Source: Allohahella sp002354735
Lineage (GTDB): Bacteria; Pseudomonadota; Gammaproteobacteria; Pseudomonadales; Oleiphilaceae
Length of the DNA: 64,000 bases
Direction: 5' to 3'
Assembly (NCBI RefSeq): GCF_047946665.1
Contig: NZ_CP172312.1
Coordinates: 248,001 to 312,000 of the forward strand
Under the pieces are notes generated by a model. It was not told where the DNA came from, did no database searches, and was given only the letters and a program-made list of their open reading frames with translations. The position numbers and the translations under genes are program-made. Below are positions 1 through 9,075 of this stretch, in pieces. Numbering within the stretch: the first letter of the stretch is position 1; each line of letters begins with the position of its first letter.

Positions 1-129
1 GGCAATCAATTCAACCTTTGCCTCAGGCGGGAATTCGATCTCTGGCCACATATCGTCAGCCAGTGCTGATCCGCTTCCAATCAACCATCCCATGAGACAT
101 AGCCACTGGATTTTGAGACTTTTCTTCAT
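1..129 (-). CDS. Secreted protein, 3' part outside window
   Basis: Only the first 43 codons are inside the window. The start ATG at 129 overlaps the TGA stop of the upstream TadE-like gene (ATGA), so it is very likely translationally coupled and part of the same cluster. The product opens with a basic segment (MKKSLK), a hydrophobic stretch and a GSALA|D-type signal peptidase site, so an exported protein is expected. Nothing after the signal peptide is long enough to identify a family. From position, an accessory Tad-pilus protein is plausible, but that is inference. Confidence 0.6.
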   Translation of the reverse strand, partial: MKKSLKIQWLCLMGWLIGSGSALADDMWPEIEFPPEAKVELIA

Positions 130-1025
130 TTAGTCACCGCGTAAGGTTTCAACAGGTTCACTGGCAGTGCGTTAATGTTGGAGTGACCGAGCTTCAGCTC
201 CCTGAACTCCTCCGTCCAGGGTGTCCAGGATGCGACTTCGAGTAGCTTGGGAACAAAGTCACTGTCGCCAAGCTTGCCAGTCGGATTGAGGTGCGCAAGC
301 TGTCGGCCCTGTTCCGTTGGGCCGGCGGCTTGCCACCCGTTCGTCAACATGCCAAGGCTGCCTGTGTAAATCAGTCCTGCCTCTGGAAGACCTGCTGAAT
401 CCATGCCCTTGTACCAGGGAAGCGGGCGAAGATTCACCTGCGTCTGGTACTTCACGTATCCATTGGTGTCGAGTTTGAAACTGGTCCTTTCGAAAATGTC
501 TCCAATAAGATCAGTCGCTGCGCTGCCTATGCCACCCAATGAGCCGCCCACACGCGTCAGACTCTGTAGCTGCCGTTCCTCCTGCGCGCCGCCTGGCAGC
601 AAAATCGACACCTGCCCGCTCGATGCTTCCGCCACACCCGCTTGAGCCGAGAATTGTGTAGCGGGGATGAATTGCATGAAGCTTCTGGATTCTTCACCGG
701 GGCCCTTCGATTCTGAGCTGTTACCCTCAGGCGCGATAACACCGACCGGTGCCCGCTCATGCGCGAACACGAGTCGATCGGTGCGATCGAGCAGTTGCGC
801 ATCGGAGCGAACGGCAGTGTTCTGCGCATAGGCTGAGTTCGTCTCGCTCCACACGGTACGCTCCCAGACCGCGTGCCGTGCGGCCTGCTCGACCTTATGG
901 CGGCTATCGAGATATTTCGCGAGTAAGGGCAGTGCGAACATCATGGGTACAAATACCAGACTACTGACGATGAGTATCTCGGTTAGTGCCTGACCCGGAG
1001 CTGATGGTTTCAATAAGATCTTCAT
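126..1025 (-). CDS. TadE-like pilus/pseudopilin protein
   Basis: A 299-residue protein with a short basic leader followed by a GQALTE motif and a hydrophobic helix at about residues 16-36, the layout of TadE-type pseudopilins cut by a prepilin peptidase after Gly. The rest, about 260 residues, is predicted extracytoplasmic and has no motif I recognise; usual TadE proteins are shorter (about 150-200 residues), so this is a long form. The ATG overlaps the stop of the TadG-like gene by one base (TAATG), and its own stop overlaps the next gene, so the genes are co-translated. In the known Tad system TadE and TadF are minor pseudopilins needed for Flp pilus assembly. The role here is assigned by analogy. 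Confidence 0.6.
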   Translation of the reverse strand: MKILLKPSAPGQALTEILIVSSLVFVPMMFALPLLAKYLDSRHKVEQAARHAVWERTVWSETNSAYAQNTAVRSDAQLLDRTDRLVFAHERAPVGVIAPEGNSSESKGPGEESRSFMQFIPATQFSAQAGVAEASSGQVSILLPGGAQEERQLQSLTRVGGSLGGIGSAATDLIGDIFERTSFKLDTNGYVKYQTQVNLRPLPWYKGMDSAGLPEAGLIYTGSLGMLTNGWQAAGPTEQGRQLAHLNPTGKLGDSDFVPKLLEVASWTPWTEEFRELKLGHSNINALPVNLLKPYAVTK

Positions 1026-2575
1026 TATTTTTCCACCGAATCAAGTGCCATGATTCCAGCCGCCAAGGCAGTCTTGCCGTCGAATTCCGCCAGACGTGGA
1101 TACCAGAAGGGGTTGTACAAATTTGCGAGTTCGTAGCGATTGTCCGCTCTTCGCCAAAGATCCCCCGAGCGTTCATAAACTGCTCTCGCGGCAGCGGTTG
1201 CGTGCATATTTCCCAGTGCAGCAGTTCTGGCGTCGGCCGTGCGTAGGGCGAGCTTCCCGTCCTGACGTACGAGCGTATCGTTTCGACTGCTGTCACTGAT
1301 CGCAATCAGCGGTTTCTGAATGAGTACTCTGAAAACAGGGCTCCCGCTGATGCCGGTCTGGGACTCTTCCTCGGTAGGCTTACGAAGTTGATGGAAGTTC
1401 CTCAGACCCTCGACGTTTGCGCCATTGGTTACGCCGGGAGCGGGCATGCCAAAGCCATTGTTACGGCCTTCGCCGACTTTGTAGTGCGCGATGTGTTCTG
1501 GTGTGTTGCGCTTCCCTTCGAGGAAATTTTCTCCCGCTGCATCGCGTACCCGATTCGCTTCCCAGGCATAGGCGTTGGTTCTGGCAGCCTTGTTCCATCC
1601 ATTTGAACTAACCGAACTCCACTTGAATGCCGTCTCATGATGGGTCGCCTGTCTGCCCCAGGCGACTGGCAGCGCCTCACTCCAATCATCGTCGAAGATG
1701 TCGTCCAGGTCTCGCGTATGAACGCTCAAGGTATCGACTGCAGACCAGCTGTAGTAAGGGTTCGTCTTGCCCGGCACTTTGCCAAACTCAGTACCACCAC
1801 GCTGAACCATCTCGATGAGAGGCGCGTTAAAAAAGGTGTTCGATCGCTTCTTGACGAATTCATCGCGGCTGGCGAGGACCAGATTCCTGAAGCTGTCGAA
1901 TTGTCTTTTCGCTTCAGCTCGATCCTTGGGTGATGCTGATCCGATTTCAGTATCTTCGACGTCCCAGCGGCGTGTGAAATTATTGAAGGCGACCAGATCC
2001 TTTGCCATATAGAAAGCACTGGCTACATTGATTTCTGCAGCGGGATCGTTGTCCTTTACCAAAGTAGGAATCGATTCGGCCAGCTGTACAGTGGTCGATG
2101 CATGCCAGGCTAAAGATGCCTTGCTGAATAGCCCGATAAGGGTGTCGAGCAGAAAGGTCGTCGAAGACGCCGCTATCTGAGTGCCCATATTGATGGTGCC
2201 AAGCCCGATTTCGGCAGCCTTGAAAAAGGGCCCGATCACCGGAAGCTTATCAAGCACGAGATTTGCATTTCTTTGGCTCTGCTGAGCGACTTGCATGTAC
2301 GAGCTGATAGCCACCATCTGCCCGATGGCCGCTTGGTTAACCACCATCGCCCGGTTCATGTAGCTGTGAAAATTGAGCTCACGAGCCTGCAACACAGCCG
2401 CACTATAGGCTGCTGAGTCAGCAATATTCTGTAGTCTCGTCTTTTCGAGACTGATCTTGCCGGTATCGTAGATCTGTAAAAAAGCCAGGCAGACGGCTGC
2501 CATGAATAGTGTCGAGAAAAAGAGCACATTCCCTTGCTGCGTACTGCTGTCTGAAATCCTTTTCAAACGTCGCAT
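1025..2575 (-). CDS. TadG-like Flp pilus assembly protein
   Basis: A 516-residue protein with one N-terminal membrane helix (about residues 18-38, GNVLFFSTLFMAAV) followed by the TadG-type segment in which Lys/Arg-rich helix residues lead into ADSAAYSAA and the REL-NFHSYMNRAMVVNQ stretch. That Ala-rich 'IADSAAYSAA' region is characteristic of putative Flp pilus assembly TadE/G-like proteins. The remainder is a large extracytoplasmic domain of unknown fold without an obvious von Willebrand MIDAS motif, unlike classical TadG. The start ATG follows AAGGA. It lies between the pilin-like gene and the TadE-like gene on one strand, presumably one operon. Confidence 0.65.
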   Translation of the reverse strand: MRRLKRISDSSTQQGNVLFFSTLFMAAVCLAFLQIYDTGKISLEKTRLQNIADSAAYSAAVLQARELNFHSYMNRAMVVNQAAIGQMVAISSYMQVAQQSQRNANLVLDKLPVIGPFFKAAEIGLGTINMGTQIAASSTTFLLDTLIGLFSKASLAWHASTTVQLAESIPTLVKDNDPAAEINVASAFYMAKDLVAFNNFTRRWDVEDTEIGSASPKDRAEAKRQFDSFRNLVLASRDEFVKKRSNTFFNAPLIEMVQRGGTEFGKVPGKTNPYYSWSAVDTLSVHTRDLDDIFDDDWSEALPVAWGRQATHHETAFKWSSVSSNGWNKAARTNAYAWEANRVRDAAGENFLEGKRNTPEHIAHYKVGEGRNNGFGMPAPGVTNGANVEGLRNFHQLRKPTEEESQTGISGSPVFRVLIQKPLIAISDSSRNDTLVRQDGKLALRTADARTAALGNMHATAAARAVYERSGDLWRRADNRYELANLYNPFWYPRLAEFDGKTALAAGIMALDSVEK

Positions 2576-2644
2576 CTTCGAATTCCTTAACTAAGGTAGT
2601 TCGACTACCTGGCTGAAAACCTAACGTGAGGATCGGGCTGAAAC

Positions 2645-2944
2645 CTACTTGATGGCTGAGGTCGCACCCTTGTCGTAGTTCGACAGGTTGGCTCGATCGT
2701 TGTCGGAAGAGATTGTGAGAGCATCCTTGCCTGCCTGATTGGCCCGACCAGTCGCAGGGTTGCCTGACTGACCGCCAATCTCAGCTGCCATACCAGCAAC
2801 CTGATTTCGAACCGCAGAGCCGAACATGCCATAGACGCCGATGGCGGACACAGCGATAAGTGCAACGATGATGATGTACTCCGTCATGCCCTGACCGAGT
2901 GACTTTTTTCGAGAAACGAATGAAGTGAAACTGAACGCGCGCAT
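2645..2944 (-). CDS. Flp/Tad-type pilin-like protein
   Basis: A small protein (99 residues from ATG 2944, which follows a strong AAGGAGG). An upstream in-frame start would add 32 residues but has no ribosome site. The N-terminus is basic and contains GQGMTEY followed by a 20-residue hydrophobic helix (IIIVALIAVSAIGVYGMFG). A Gly, then Glu-Tyr five to six residues on, then a hydrophobic segment is the processing and assembly signature of Flp pilins cut by TadV-type prepilin peptidases. The mature protein (about 75 residues) ends in a polar tail, longer than in many Flp pilins. It is first in the minus-strand cluster and is likely the major subunit. Confidence 0.65.
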   Translation of the reverse strand: MRAFSFTSFVSRKKSLGQGMTEYIIIVALIAVSAIGVYGMFGSAVRNQVAGMAAEIGGQSGNPATGRANQAGKDALTISSDNDRANLSNYDKGATSAIK

Positions 2945-3146
2945 GCGTCCTCCTTGAGCGATTATGTCCATCCTGGACGGGAGTGCTGGAGGAAGACTTG
3001 GCTGGAGGCTATGTGATCCACATCCTGTGGAACAGTTCATTCGCCGGGCTGCGCTGTCTCCCTGACAGCGACGCGAATAGTAATTTCGAGGAGGTCAAAA
3101 ATCAAGCGCTTTGTTTGTTATTTAACCTGATTGGTGATGCCCTCGC

Positions 3147-3620
3147 TTACCGCAACGTCACCGGCAAATCGTACTTATTCAATCTTAACCAGCTCTCATC
3201 CACCACCCACTGCACGGCATCAATGTCTTCGTGCTCGATCATGATCTGTTGCGCGCGGGCCTGCATGCTCGCGAACTGCTTTTGAGCTTCGATCATCTCG
3301 GGCGAATCTTCCTTGACGTCCTGCAACGCGGGAAATACAGTTCGGAGGCCCTGAGTCAGCGACACCGTTTCGCCGTGGAGGGTGCTCATGGTCACGACTC
3401 CGTCATGCTCTTCCAGCACCCTGAATGGGTAGGGGTAGGCCTGGAGTGTCTTGTCCTCGAGCAAGCGCTCGTTGAGTGCCGTCGAATGAATACTGTCGCT
3501 GAGTATCCAGGCAATAAACATGGCGGCCAGTAGCATCACGATGGCAAACTGCTTTTTATCAGACATGGCTTCTCCGGAGCGGGCCTCATTCGGCGTGATG
3601 GGTGTGCTTGTGTCGGTCAT
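3147..3620 (-). CDS. Unknown protein with one membrane helix
   Basis: 157 residues; I do not recognise the family. A hydrophobic segment (about residues 26-42, FAIVMLLAAMFIAWIL) follows a polar N-terminus, giving a probable type II inner-membrane anchor with a periplasmic domain of about 110 residues that is rich in charged residues and has no Cys. A second start, ATG 3566 (MSDKKQ), sits behind GGAG and gives 139 residues; it may be the real one. The gene is on the same strand as the pilus-like cluster and about 200 bases upstream of it, so a shared function is possible but not shown. Confidence 0.5.
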   Translation of the reverse strand: MTDTSTPITPNEARSGEAMSDKKQFAIVMLLAAMFIAWILSDSIHSTALNERLLEDKTLQAYPYPFRVLEEHDGVVTMSTLHGETVSLTQGLRTVFPALQDVKEDSPEMIEAQKQFASMQARAQQIMIEHEDIDAVQWVVDESWLRLNKYDLPVTLR

Positions 3621-3780
3621 GACCTGATTCCTGGCGGCATTAGCAAGAAAATTAGCTAATAAATGAAAACCTTAGGCGTATCAGTGATTGCATACAATGG
3701 CTGAAAACCGAGAGCCTGGGCTGACTTGCTCCAGGAGGTACGTTGCGCGAAACGGCTTGGCACACCAGGACAAGGATTAA

Positions 3781-5007
3781 ATGATAGCATCTACACGGTT
3801 CGACATCGTACTTTTTGGCGCAACGGGATTCACTGGTCAGCTCACTGCCGAGTACCTCGCTCGCGCAAGCTTCTCCGCCAATTTTCGCTTCGCGATCGCC
3901 GGACGCAGCAGGCAGAAGCTGAAGCGCCTGCAACGGCGCCTGGTCTCTATCAATCCCGCCCTGAGTGATCAGATCGGCATGATCAAAGCAGATGCCAAAA
4001 AGCCAGGTGAGCTGGCGGAAATGGCATCTGCGGCCAGAGTGCTGCTGAGCACGGCAGGGCCTTTCGTGCATCATGGAGAGCTGCTGGTAAAGGCCTGCAT
4101 CGAAGCCGGTGCGCATTATGCAGACATTACCGGAGAGCCGGAGTTCGTCGATGGACTCCGTATTCGATGCGATGAGGCGGCCAAAGCGCAAAAAGTCAAG
4201 ATCATAAACTGCTGTGGTTTCGACTCCATTCCGCATGATTTTGGTGTCTTCTATACGGTGCAACAACTCACCCGTGGGCTCTCAGATGAAGCGATCAAGA
4301 CCAGTAATGTAGCCGTTGAAGGTTTTGTCAGTGCCAGTGGTAGGCTCTCCGGCGGTACGCTGGCTTCGGCCATACATGCGTTCTCCCGTGTGAAATCTTA
4401 CCTACTGCAGCGTAGTGACCTTGATCAGCCCAATGCCGCCCGGGCGATAAGGCCAATGCTGCCAAAGCTATCAAAGCGGGATGTGCTAAAGGCCTGGGCC
4501 TGTCCATTTCCGACCATAGATCCACAAATCGTCTTGCGATCGGCAGCTAACGATCCGCGCTATGGGGGTCGGTTCACTTACGGACACTACGTGAAGGTGG
4601 AAAGCCTGCTGAGAATAGTCGGCGGCGCTGCCTTCCTCGGTGGCGTATTCACACTTGCGCAGTTCAAGACGACACGCGAATGGTTGCTCTCAAAGGCCGG
4701 TCACGATGGCCCCTCGGATTATCGCCGCGCGAAATCATGGTTTGAAGTCGTCTTCAAGGGCGAGTTGAACCTCGAAGGGAAGGCGGCCGAAGCGCGTGAG
4801 GTACTCACCAGCGTATCCGGCAGGGACCCGGGTTATGACGAGACGGCCAAGATGCTCGCTGAAACCGGCCTCTGCCTTGTACAGGATGCTCGACGTCTGC
4901 CAAAGGTCTATGGGGTGGTGACACCGGTCATGGCTTTGGGGGAGCCGATGCTGAACCGGCTGCAGGCCAGTGGTATTCAGTTTCGGCTGCTGGAAGAATA
5001 CCGATAG
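3781..5007 (+). CDS. Saccharopine dehydrogenase-fold oxidoreductase
   Basis: A 408-residue protein of the saccharopine dehydrogenase / trans-acting enoyl reductase family. The N-terminus carries a Rossmann-type GATGFTGQL motif for NAD(P) and an AGRS segment; the central part has the family's TAGPF, YADITGE and CCGFDSIPHD stretches. The start ATG has AAGGA at a good distance. These proteins are not lysine-pathway enzymes in bacteria; close relatives are annotated as trans-acting enoyl reductases or as uncharacterised membrane-associated oxidoreductases, and the substrate is unknown. A short hydrophobic segment near residues 275-295 resembles the membrane-binding helix of that family. It is a single gene, convergent with comF. 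Confidence 0.75.
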   Translation: MIASTRFDIVLFGATGFTGQLTAEYLARASFSANFRFAIAGRSRQKLKRLQRRLVSINPALSDQIGMIKADAKKPGELAEMASAARVLLSTAGPFVHHGELLVKACIEAGAHYADITGEPEFVDGLRIRCDEAAKAQKVKIINCCGFDSIPHDFGVFYTVQQLTRGLSDEAIKTSNVAVEGFVSASGRLSGGTLASAIHAFSRVKSYLLQRSDLDQPNAARAIRPMLPKLSKRDVLKAWACPFPTIDPQIVLRSAANDPRYGGRFTYGHYVKVESLLRIVGGAAFLGGVFTLAQFKTTREWLLSKAGHDGPSDYRRAKSWFEVVFKGELNLEGKAAEAREVLTSVSGRDPGYDETAKMLAETGLCLVQDARRLPKVYGVVTPVMALGEPMLNRLQASGIQFRLLEEYR

Positions 5008-5016
5008 GGATAGCCA

Positions 5017-5859
5017 TCAGCACTGGCTCTTTCGTGCCAAGGCGAAGACTAGAATCGTCAGACTCGGTTCGACTGCCTTAAGTGCTCGCGCACATTCATC
5101 AGCCGTGGCTCCAGTAGTCATAACGTCATCGATCAGAACGAGGGTGGTCACTGCTTTTATCGAGCGAAGGTCTCGAAGCCGTTGCGCATCCACGATGAAT
5201 GCTTCGCGCATATTTTCTCGACGGCTCTCAGGTGCAAGGGCGGCCTGCGGACGGGTCGCTCTGGCTCGAAGCAACAGACGGTGCTCCACCCGTAGACGTT
5301 TGGGCACGGCAAGTGCGCGCGCGATAGCAGCCGCCTGGTTGAACCCACGGTGACAAGCTTTGCTGCGATGAAGTGGGACAGGGATGAGTCGCACCTGCTC
5401 TGACTGACAGCCGTCGAGCAGTATGTCGAGTTCGCTTGACACGCTGCATGTGAGTGGTGGTATCCAGTGGAGAGCGGCGCGGTACTTGATGCTACGGATG
5501 AGCTCATCAGCCGGGAATTCGTATTCTAGTCCGCAGCGCGCCTTGTCATAAACCGGCGGGACCCGAATACATTGGCCACAAATGAGCGCAGGTGAAACTG
5601 CTGACGTCAGGTCGGGGTGCAGGAGGCGTGCACTGCCAACGTTGCCACCACAGATCGAGCAGGGTGAGCGCACCCTGGGGAGATCATCGAAGCACCCTGT
5701 ACACAAGGCTTGATCACCGGCTTCTCCAGACCCGCATAGTAGACAGCGGCGCAATGGTCGGTTGAATCCTGCCTCAAACTGGCCGACACATTCGTCGAGC
5801 CATTTGGCCACCCTGTAAACCTGAGGGCGCAGAAAAGTTGACAGCTTTTGCTGGAACAT
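5017..5859 (-). CDS. comF: ComF family protein (phosphoribosyltransferase fold)
   Basis: About 280 residues. The N-terminal half has zinc-ribbon-like cysteine pairs (CLLCG, CTGC, CSICGG and CGQC); the C-terminal half is a PRTase fold with the PRPP-binding signature VLIDDVMTTGAT and the family motif HRGFNQA. ComF/GntX proteins support DNA uptake or use of DNA as nutrient in several gammaproteobacteria. I chose ATG 5859, which lies about 10 bases after AAGGAG; GTG 5865 is equally possible and adds two residues. It is divergent from bioB with a short shared upstream region, the usual arrangement in Pseudomonas relatives. Confidence 0.85.
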   Translation of the reverse strand: MFQQKLSTFLRPQVYRVAKWLDECVGQFEAGFNRPLRRCLLCGSGEAGDQALCTGCFDDLPRVRSPCSICGGNVGSARLLHPDLTSAVSPALICGQCIRVPPVYDKARCGLEYEFPADELIRSIKYRAALHWIPPLTCSVSSELDILLDGCQSEQVRLIPVPLHRSKACHRGFNQAAAIARALAVPKRLRVEHRLLLRARATRPQAALAPESRRENMREAFIVDAQRLRDLRSIKAVTTLVLIDDVMTTGATADECARALKAVEPSLTILVFALARKSQC

Positions 5860-5892
5860 GAACACTTCACTCCTTGAATGTTCAATGATCGT

Positions 5893-5904
5893 GATTGATC
5901 AATC
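5893..5904. promoter_or_regulatory. 12-bp perfect palindrome in comF-bioB intergenic region
   Basis: The sequence GATTGATCAATC is a perfect palindrome 33 bases before the bioB start and 34 bases before comF. It does not look like the BirA operator (TTGTAAACC...GGTTTACAA type). It could be an operator for the divergent promoters, or chance. Confidence 0.25.
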
Positions 5905-5936
5905 CTTAATCGACGCTGCTTATACCGGAAACGCTT

Positions 5937-7040
5937 ATGTCTGTCACATCTGTATCGCAATGGTCCCCCGAAAATTCATCTGCCGCCGGAGATTCTGCTG
6001 CGTTTGAGCTCGGTGCCGTTCGGCACGATTGGACAGTGGCCCAGGTCAACAAGCTCTTCGCCATGCCGTTCAACGACCTGTTGTTCGAAGCGCAGCGTGT
6101 GCACAGGCAGCACTTCAATCCGAATGCCGTTCAGGTCAGCACACTGCTGTCGATCAAGACTGGTGCCTGTCCTGAGGACTGCAAATATTGCCCGCAGAGT
6201 GGCCACTACAACACAGGCCTGGAAAAAGAGAAGCTGCTGGAGATCGAGAAAGTCGTGGCTGCTGCTGAGCGCGCCAAGGCAGCTGGCTCAGGCCGTTTCT
6301 GCATGGGCGCTGCATGGCGTAACCCACGCGAGAAGGATATGCCGTACGTAGTGGAGATGGTTCGCCGTGTAAAGGCCTTGGGTCTCGAAACCTGTATGAC
6401 GCTGGGTATGCTCGAAGAGAAGCAGGCGGCGGACCTGGCTGAAGCCGGCCTGGATTACTACAACCATAACCTGGATACCTCGCCCGAATACTACGATCAG
6501 ATTATCACCACCCGTACCTATAGCGATCGATTGGATACGCTGGCGCATGTCCGCGATGCGGGCATGAAAGTGTGTAGCGGTGGTATCGTCGGCATGGGCG
6601 AAAGCGCGAATGACCGTTCTGGCCTGCTCAAGCAGCTGGCGAATCTGCCACATCATCCTGAAAGTGTGCCGATCAACATGCTGGTAGCCGTGAAAGGTAC
6701 GCCGCTGGAAGATCAGGCACCGCTGGAACCCTTTGAATTTGTTCGGACAATCGCGGTAGCGCGAATCATGATGCCGAAGTCCTATGTGCGGCTGTCCGCC
6801 GGTCGCGAAAGCATGAATGAGCAGATGCAGGCGATGTGTTTTTTCGCTGGCGCAAACTCGCTGTTCTACGGTGAGAAGTTGCTGACTACGGCGAATCCGG
6901 ACGCGAATACCGATATGGCACTGTTCGGCAAGCTCGGCATTCAACCTGAACATCTGGCTGTACAGCAGGCGCAACCTGAGCTGGCCGCTGTACCGGCGAG
7001 CCAGGCTGATCGAGGTCAATTCTACAATGCTGCCGGGTAA
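5937..7040 (+). CDS. bioB: Biotin synthase BioB
   Basis: 367 residues; radical SAM enzyme that inserts sulfur into dethiobiotin, the last step of biotin synthesis. The radical SAM cluster motif is present as CPEDCKYC, preceded by the family stretch KTGACPED and followed by QSGHY. Other family landmarks are YYNHNLDTSPEYY, CSGGIVGMGE and the RLSAGRE segment whose Arg ligates the [2Fe-2S] cluster, plus CFFAGANS near the C-terminus. The N-terminus is about 20 residues longer than in E. coli. It is the first gene of a tight operon with bioF two bases downstream. Confidence 0.97.
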   Translation: MSVTSVSQWSPENSSAAGDSAAFELGAVRHDWTVAQVNKLFAMPFNDLLFEAQRVHRQHFNPNAVQVSTLLSIKTGACPEDCKYCPQSGHYNTGLEKEKLLEIEKVVAAAERAKAAGSGRFCMGAAWRNPREKDMPYVVEMVRRVKALGLETCMTLGMLEEKQAADLAEAGLDYYNHNLDTSPEYYDQIITTRTYSDRLDTLAHVRDAGMKVCSGGIVGMGESANDRSGLLKQLANLPHHPESVPINMLVAVKGTPLEDQAPLEPFEFVRTIAVARIMMPKSYVRLSAGRESMNEQMQAMCFFAGANSLFYGEKLLTTANPDANTDMALFGKLGIQPEHLAVQQAQPELAAVPASQADRGQFYNAAG

Positions 7041-7042
7041 CC

Positions 7043-8218
7043 ATGCCCTTACCAGCCAGCTGGGGGCTCGAAAAGGCTCTCGCTGAAATTGCAGCGATTG
7101 GGCAGTTTCGCCGGCCTCGACTGCTCGAAAGCGGGCAGGGCGCGCGCGTTACAATCGACGGCCGGACGCTGCTCAATTTCTCCAGTAACGACTACCTGGG
7201 TCTGGCTGCTCATCCTGCTGTCGGCAGGGCTCTGAAGGCTGCCGTCGACACCTACGGCGTCGGCTCCGGCGCCAGTCATCTTGTCTGCGGTCACACGTCC
7301 GCTCATGAGGCGCTTGAACAGGCCTTGGCCCGACTGACTGGCCGCTCGCGTGTGCTGCTGTATTCAACAGGCTATATGGCGAATCTTGGCGTCGCTTCGG
7401 GCTTGCTGGGCCGGCAGGACGTTCTGCTGCAGGACAAGCTGAACCATGCCTCACTATTGGATGCAGCCTCTATCAGTGGTGCGAAGCTCGTGAGATATCG
7501 CCATGGCGACGTCCGGCATCTGCACGAGCGGCTTGCCGCGCTGCAGCCGTCATCGCAGCGAGTACTGGTGAGCTCTGACAGTGTGTTCAGCATGGATGGC
7601 GATGTGCCGGATCTTCGAATGATAGCGGCCTGTACAGCGCAGGCTGGCGCGGCGCTGCAGCTCGACGATGCCCATGGTCTTGGCGTACTAGGGGCAAAGG
7701 GCGGTGGTGCCTGTGAGGCCCATGCGCTGGATGAAGACGCTGTTCCAGTGCTCATGGGCACCTTCGGTAAAGCCCTGGGTACGGCGGGCGCTTTCGTAGC
7801 TGGCAGTGAAGCACTCATCGAAACGCTGACTCAGAAAAGCCGCACCTTCATATACACGACAGCCATGCCACCGGCGGTGGCGGCCGCTACCTGTCGTAGC
7901 ATCGAGCTGCTGACTGAAGAATCCTGGCGGCGAACGCACCTGCAGCAACTCATCAGCAGGTTCAAGTCGAAGGTTGCGGAGATCGGCCTTAAGCTGATGC
8001 CCTCTGATACGGCCATACAGCCCTTGCTGGTCGGTGATTCCTCAGCGGCCGTCGATCTCAGCAATGCGCTACTCGCCAGGGGCTTCCTGGTGGTGGCGAT
8101 ACGTCCACCAACTGTTCCCGCAGGGGAGGCCAGGCTGCGAATAACCCTCTCGGCTGCACATGATGAAAATGATATCGACCAACTTGTCCATGCGCTGGCG
8201 GCCCTGGTGACGCAGTGA
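7043..8218 (+). CDS. bioF: 8-amino-7-oxononanoate synthase BioF
   Basis: 391 residues; PLP-dependent alpha-oxoamine synthase condensing pimeloyl-ACP/CoA with alanine. The sequence shows NFSSNDYLGLA, the GSGASHLVCG segment, LDDAHGLGVLG (Asp that contacts the PLP ring nitrogen) and the PLP lysine in MGTFGKALGTAGAF. Length matches the family. It starts two bases after bioB and its stop overlaps the GTG start of bioH (GTGA), so it is co-translated. Confidence 0.96.
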   Translation: MPLPASWGLEKALAEIAAIGQFRRPRLLESGQGARVTIDGRTLLNFSSNDYLGLAAHPAVGRALKAAVDTYGVGSGASHLVCGHTSAHEALEQALARLTGRSRVLLYSTGYMANLGVASGLLGRQDVLLQDKLNHASLLDAASISGAKLVRYRHGDVRHLHERLAALQPSSQRVLVSSDSVFSMDGDVPDLRMIAACTAQAGAALQLDDAHGLGVLGAKGGGACEAHALDEDAVPVLMGTFGKALGTAGAFVAGSEALIETLTQKSRTFIYTTAMPPAVAAATCRSIELLTEESWRRTHLQQLISRFKSKVAEIGLKLMPSDTAIQPLLVGDSSAAVDLSNALLARGFLVVAIRPPTVPAGEARLRITLSAAHDENDIDQLVHALAALVTQ

Positions 8219-9075
8219 GGCACTTGGAGATCGTTATAATTGGTGGTTGGGCGCAGAGTGCCGAAACTTATGCGGTACTTGCGAAAGCCCTGGAGCGAGT
8301 GTTCGCGCATATAGCCTCGAACGACCTGTTCTCAGGGGTGGCGATACAAATATGCCCTCTGGACAGGGGAAAATCGAAGCTTCATGAGCAGCTCGACTTA
8401 TTGGACCACCACTTCCGCGCGGCCGACTCGTCAGTGCTGTGGATCGGCTGCTCCCTTGGAGGTTTGCACCTGCTCCAATGGCTCGACAGTAGACTGTCCT
8501 CGGGCAGACCTGCCTCAACGCGGGATCAGTTCCCCATGAATGAGTATGTGGCGCTAGTCGGCACCAGCCCTCACTTCTGTGAGTTGCCTGATACTTCCTG
8601 GCCTGGCATGCCCACGTCTGCTCTGGATACCATGCTGACTGATCTCAGAATTGATCCATCGCGGACCGTGCGGGCTTTCAATGTTCTGCAGTGCAAACGC
8701 CTACCGGGCGGTCGACGCAAGGCTGCCGTCAAAGCCTTGAATAGCATGCCATCGCAAGCAGCTGAAGAAGTGCTACTGGAGGGGCTGGCTCTACTGCGAG
8801 ACGTGGACCTCAGGCCTGCGTTTATCTCATGCCCACTGCCTCTGCTGGCGATCTTCGGTGAGCTGGATTCATTAACGGGAAAAGCTGTGGCGATCGCGTC
8901 GGATACCCTGATGAAGCAGGCCACACACCCTCAGCGACTACCCCGCATTGTCAAAGTGTTGGAGAACGCCGGACACTATCCTGATGCTATGACAAGCCGT
9001 TTGATCGCTGAGCACTGCCGAGCCTTCCTGCAGCTTGTCGGCTGTGATACGCGGAGGCTCCCGGCGCATGGATAA
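8215..9075 (+). CDS. bioH: BioH-like alpha/beta hydrolase (pimeloyl-ACP methyl ester esterase)
   Basis: 286 residues, GTG start overlapping the bioF stop. BioH removes the methyl group from pimeloyl-ACP methyl ester, ending the chain-building phase before BioF. Visible features are the N-terminal GGWAQS (family GWG-type oxyanion segment), the nucleophile elbow GCSLGG with the catalytic Ser, a late Asp in FGELDSLTG and the catalytic His in NAGHYPD. The elbow has Cys where E. coli BioH has Trp, and the protein is about 30 residues longer than E. coli BioH (256). Placement between bioF and bioC makes the role strong even though overall similarity looks low. Confidence 0.85.
   Translation: MRHLEIVIIGGWAQSAETYAVLAKALERVFAHIASNDLFSGVAIQICPLDRGKSKLHEQLDLLDHHFRAADSSVLWIGCSLGGLHLLQWLDSRLSSGRPASTRDQFPMNEYVALVGTSPHFCELPDTSWPGMPTSALDTMLTDLRIDPSRTVRAFNVLQCKRLPGGRRKAAVKALNSMPSQAAEEVLLEGLALLRDVDLRPAFISCPLPLLAIFGELDSLTGKAVAIASDTLMKQATHPQRLPRIVKVLENAGHYPDAMTSRLIAEHCRAFLQLVGCDTRRLPAHG

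Noticed and set aside
3652..4266. 204-residue minus-strand frame over the saccharopine-dehydrogenase-like gene
   Set aside because: No motif, no ribosome site, opposite a gene with clear family landmarks.
5893..5904. BirA operator upstream of bioB
   Set aside because: The only palindrome there does not match the known TTGTAAACC-type half-sites.
6288..7019. 243-residue open frame antisense to bioB
   Set aside because: Composition (His/Arg/Gln-rich, no motif) and full overlap with a certain bioB gene mark it as a shadow.
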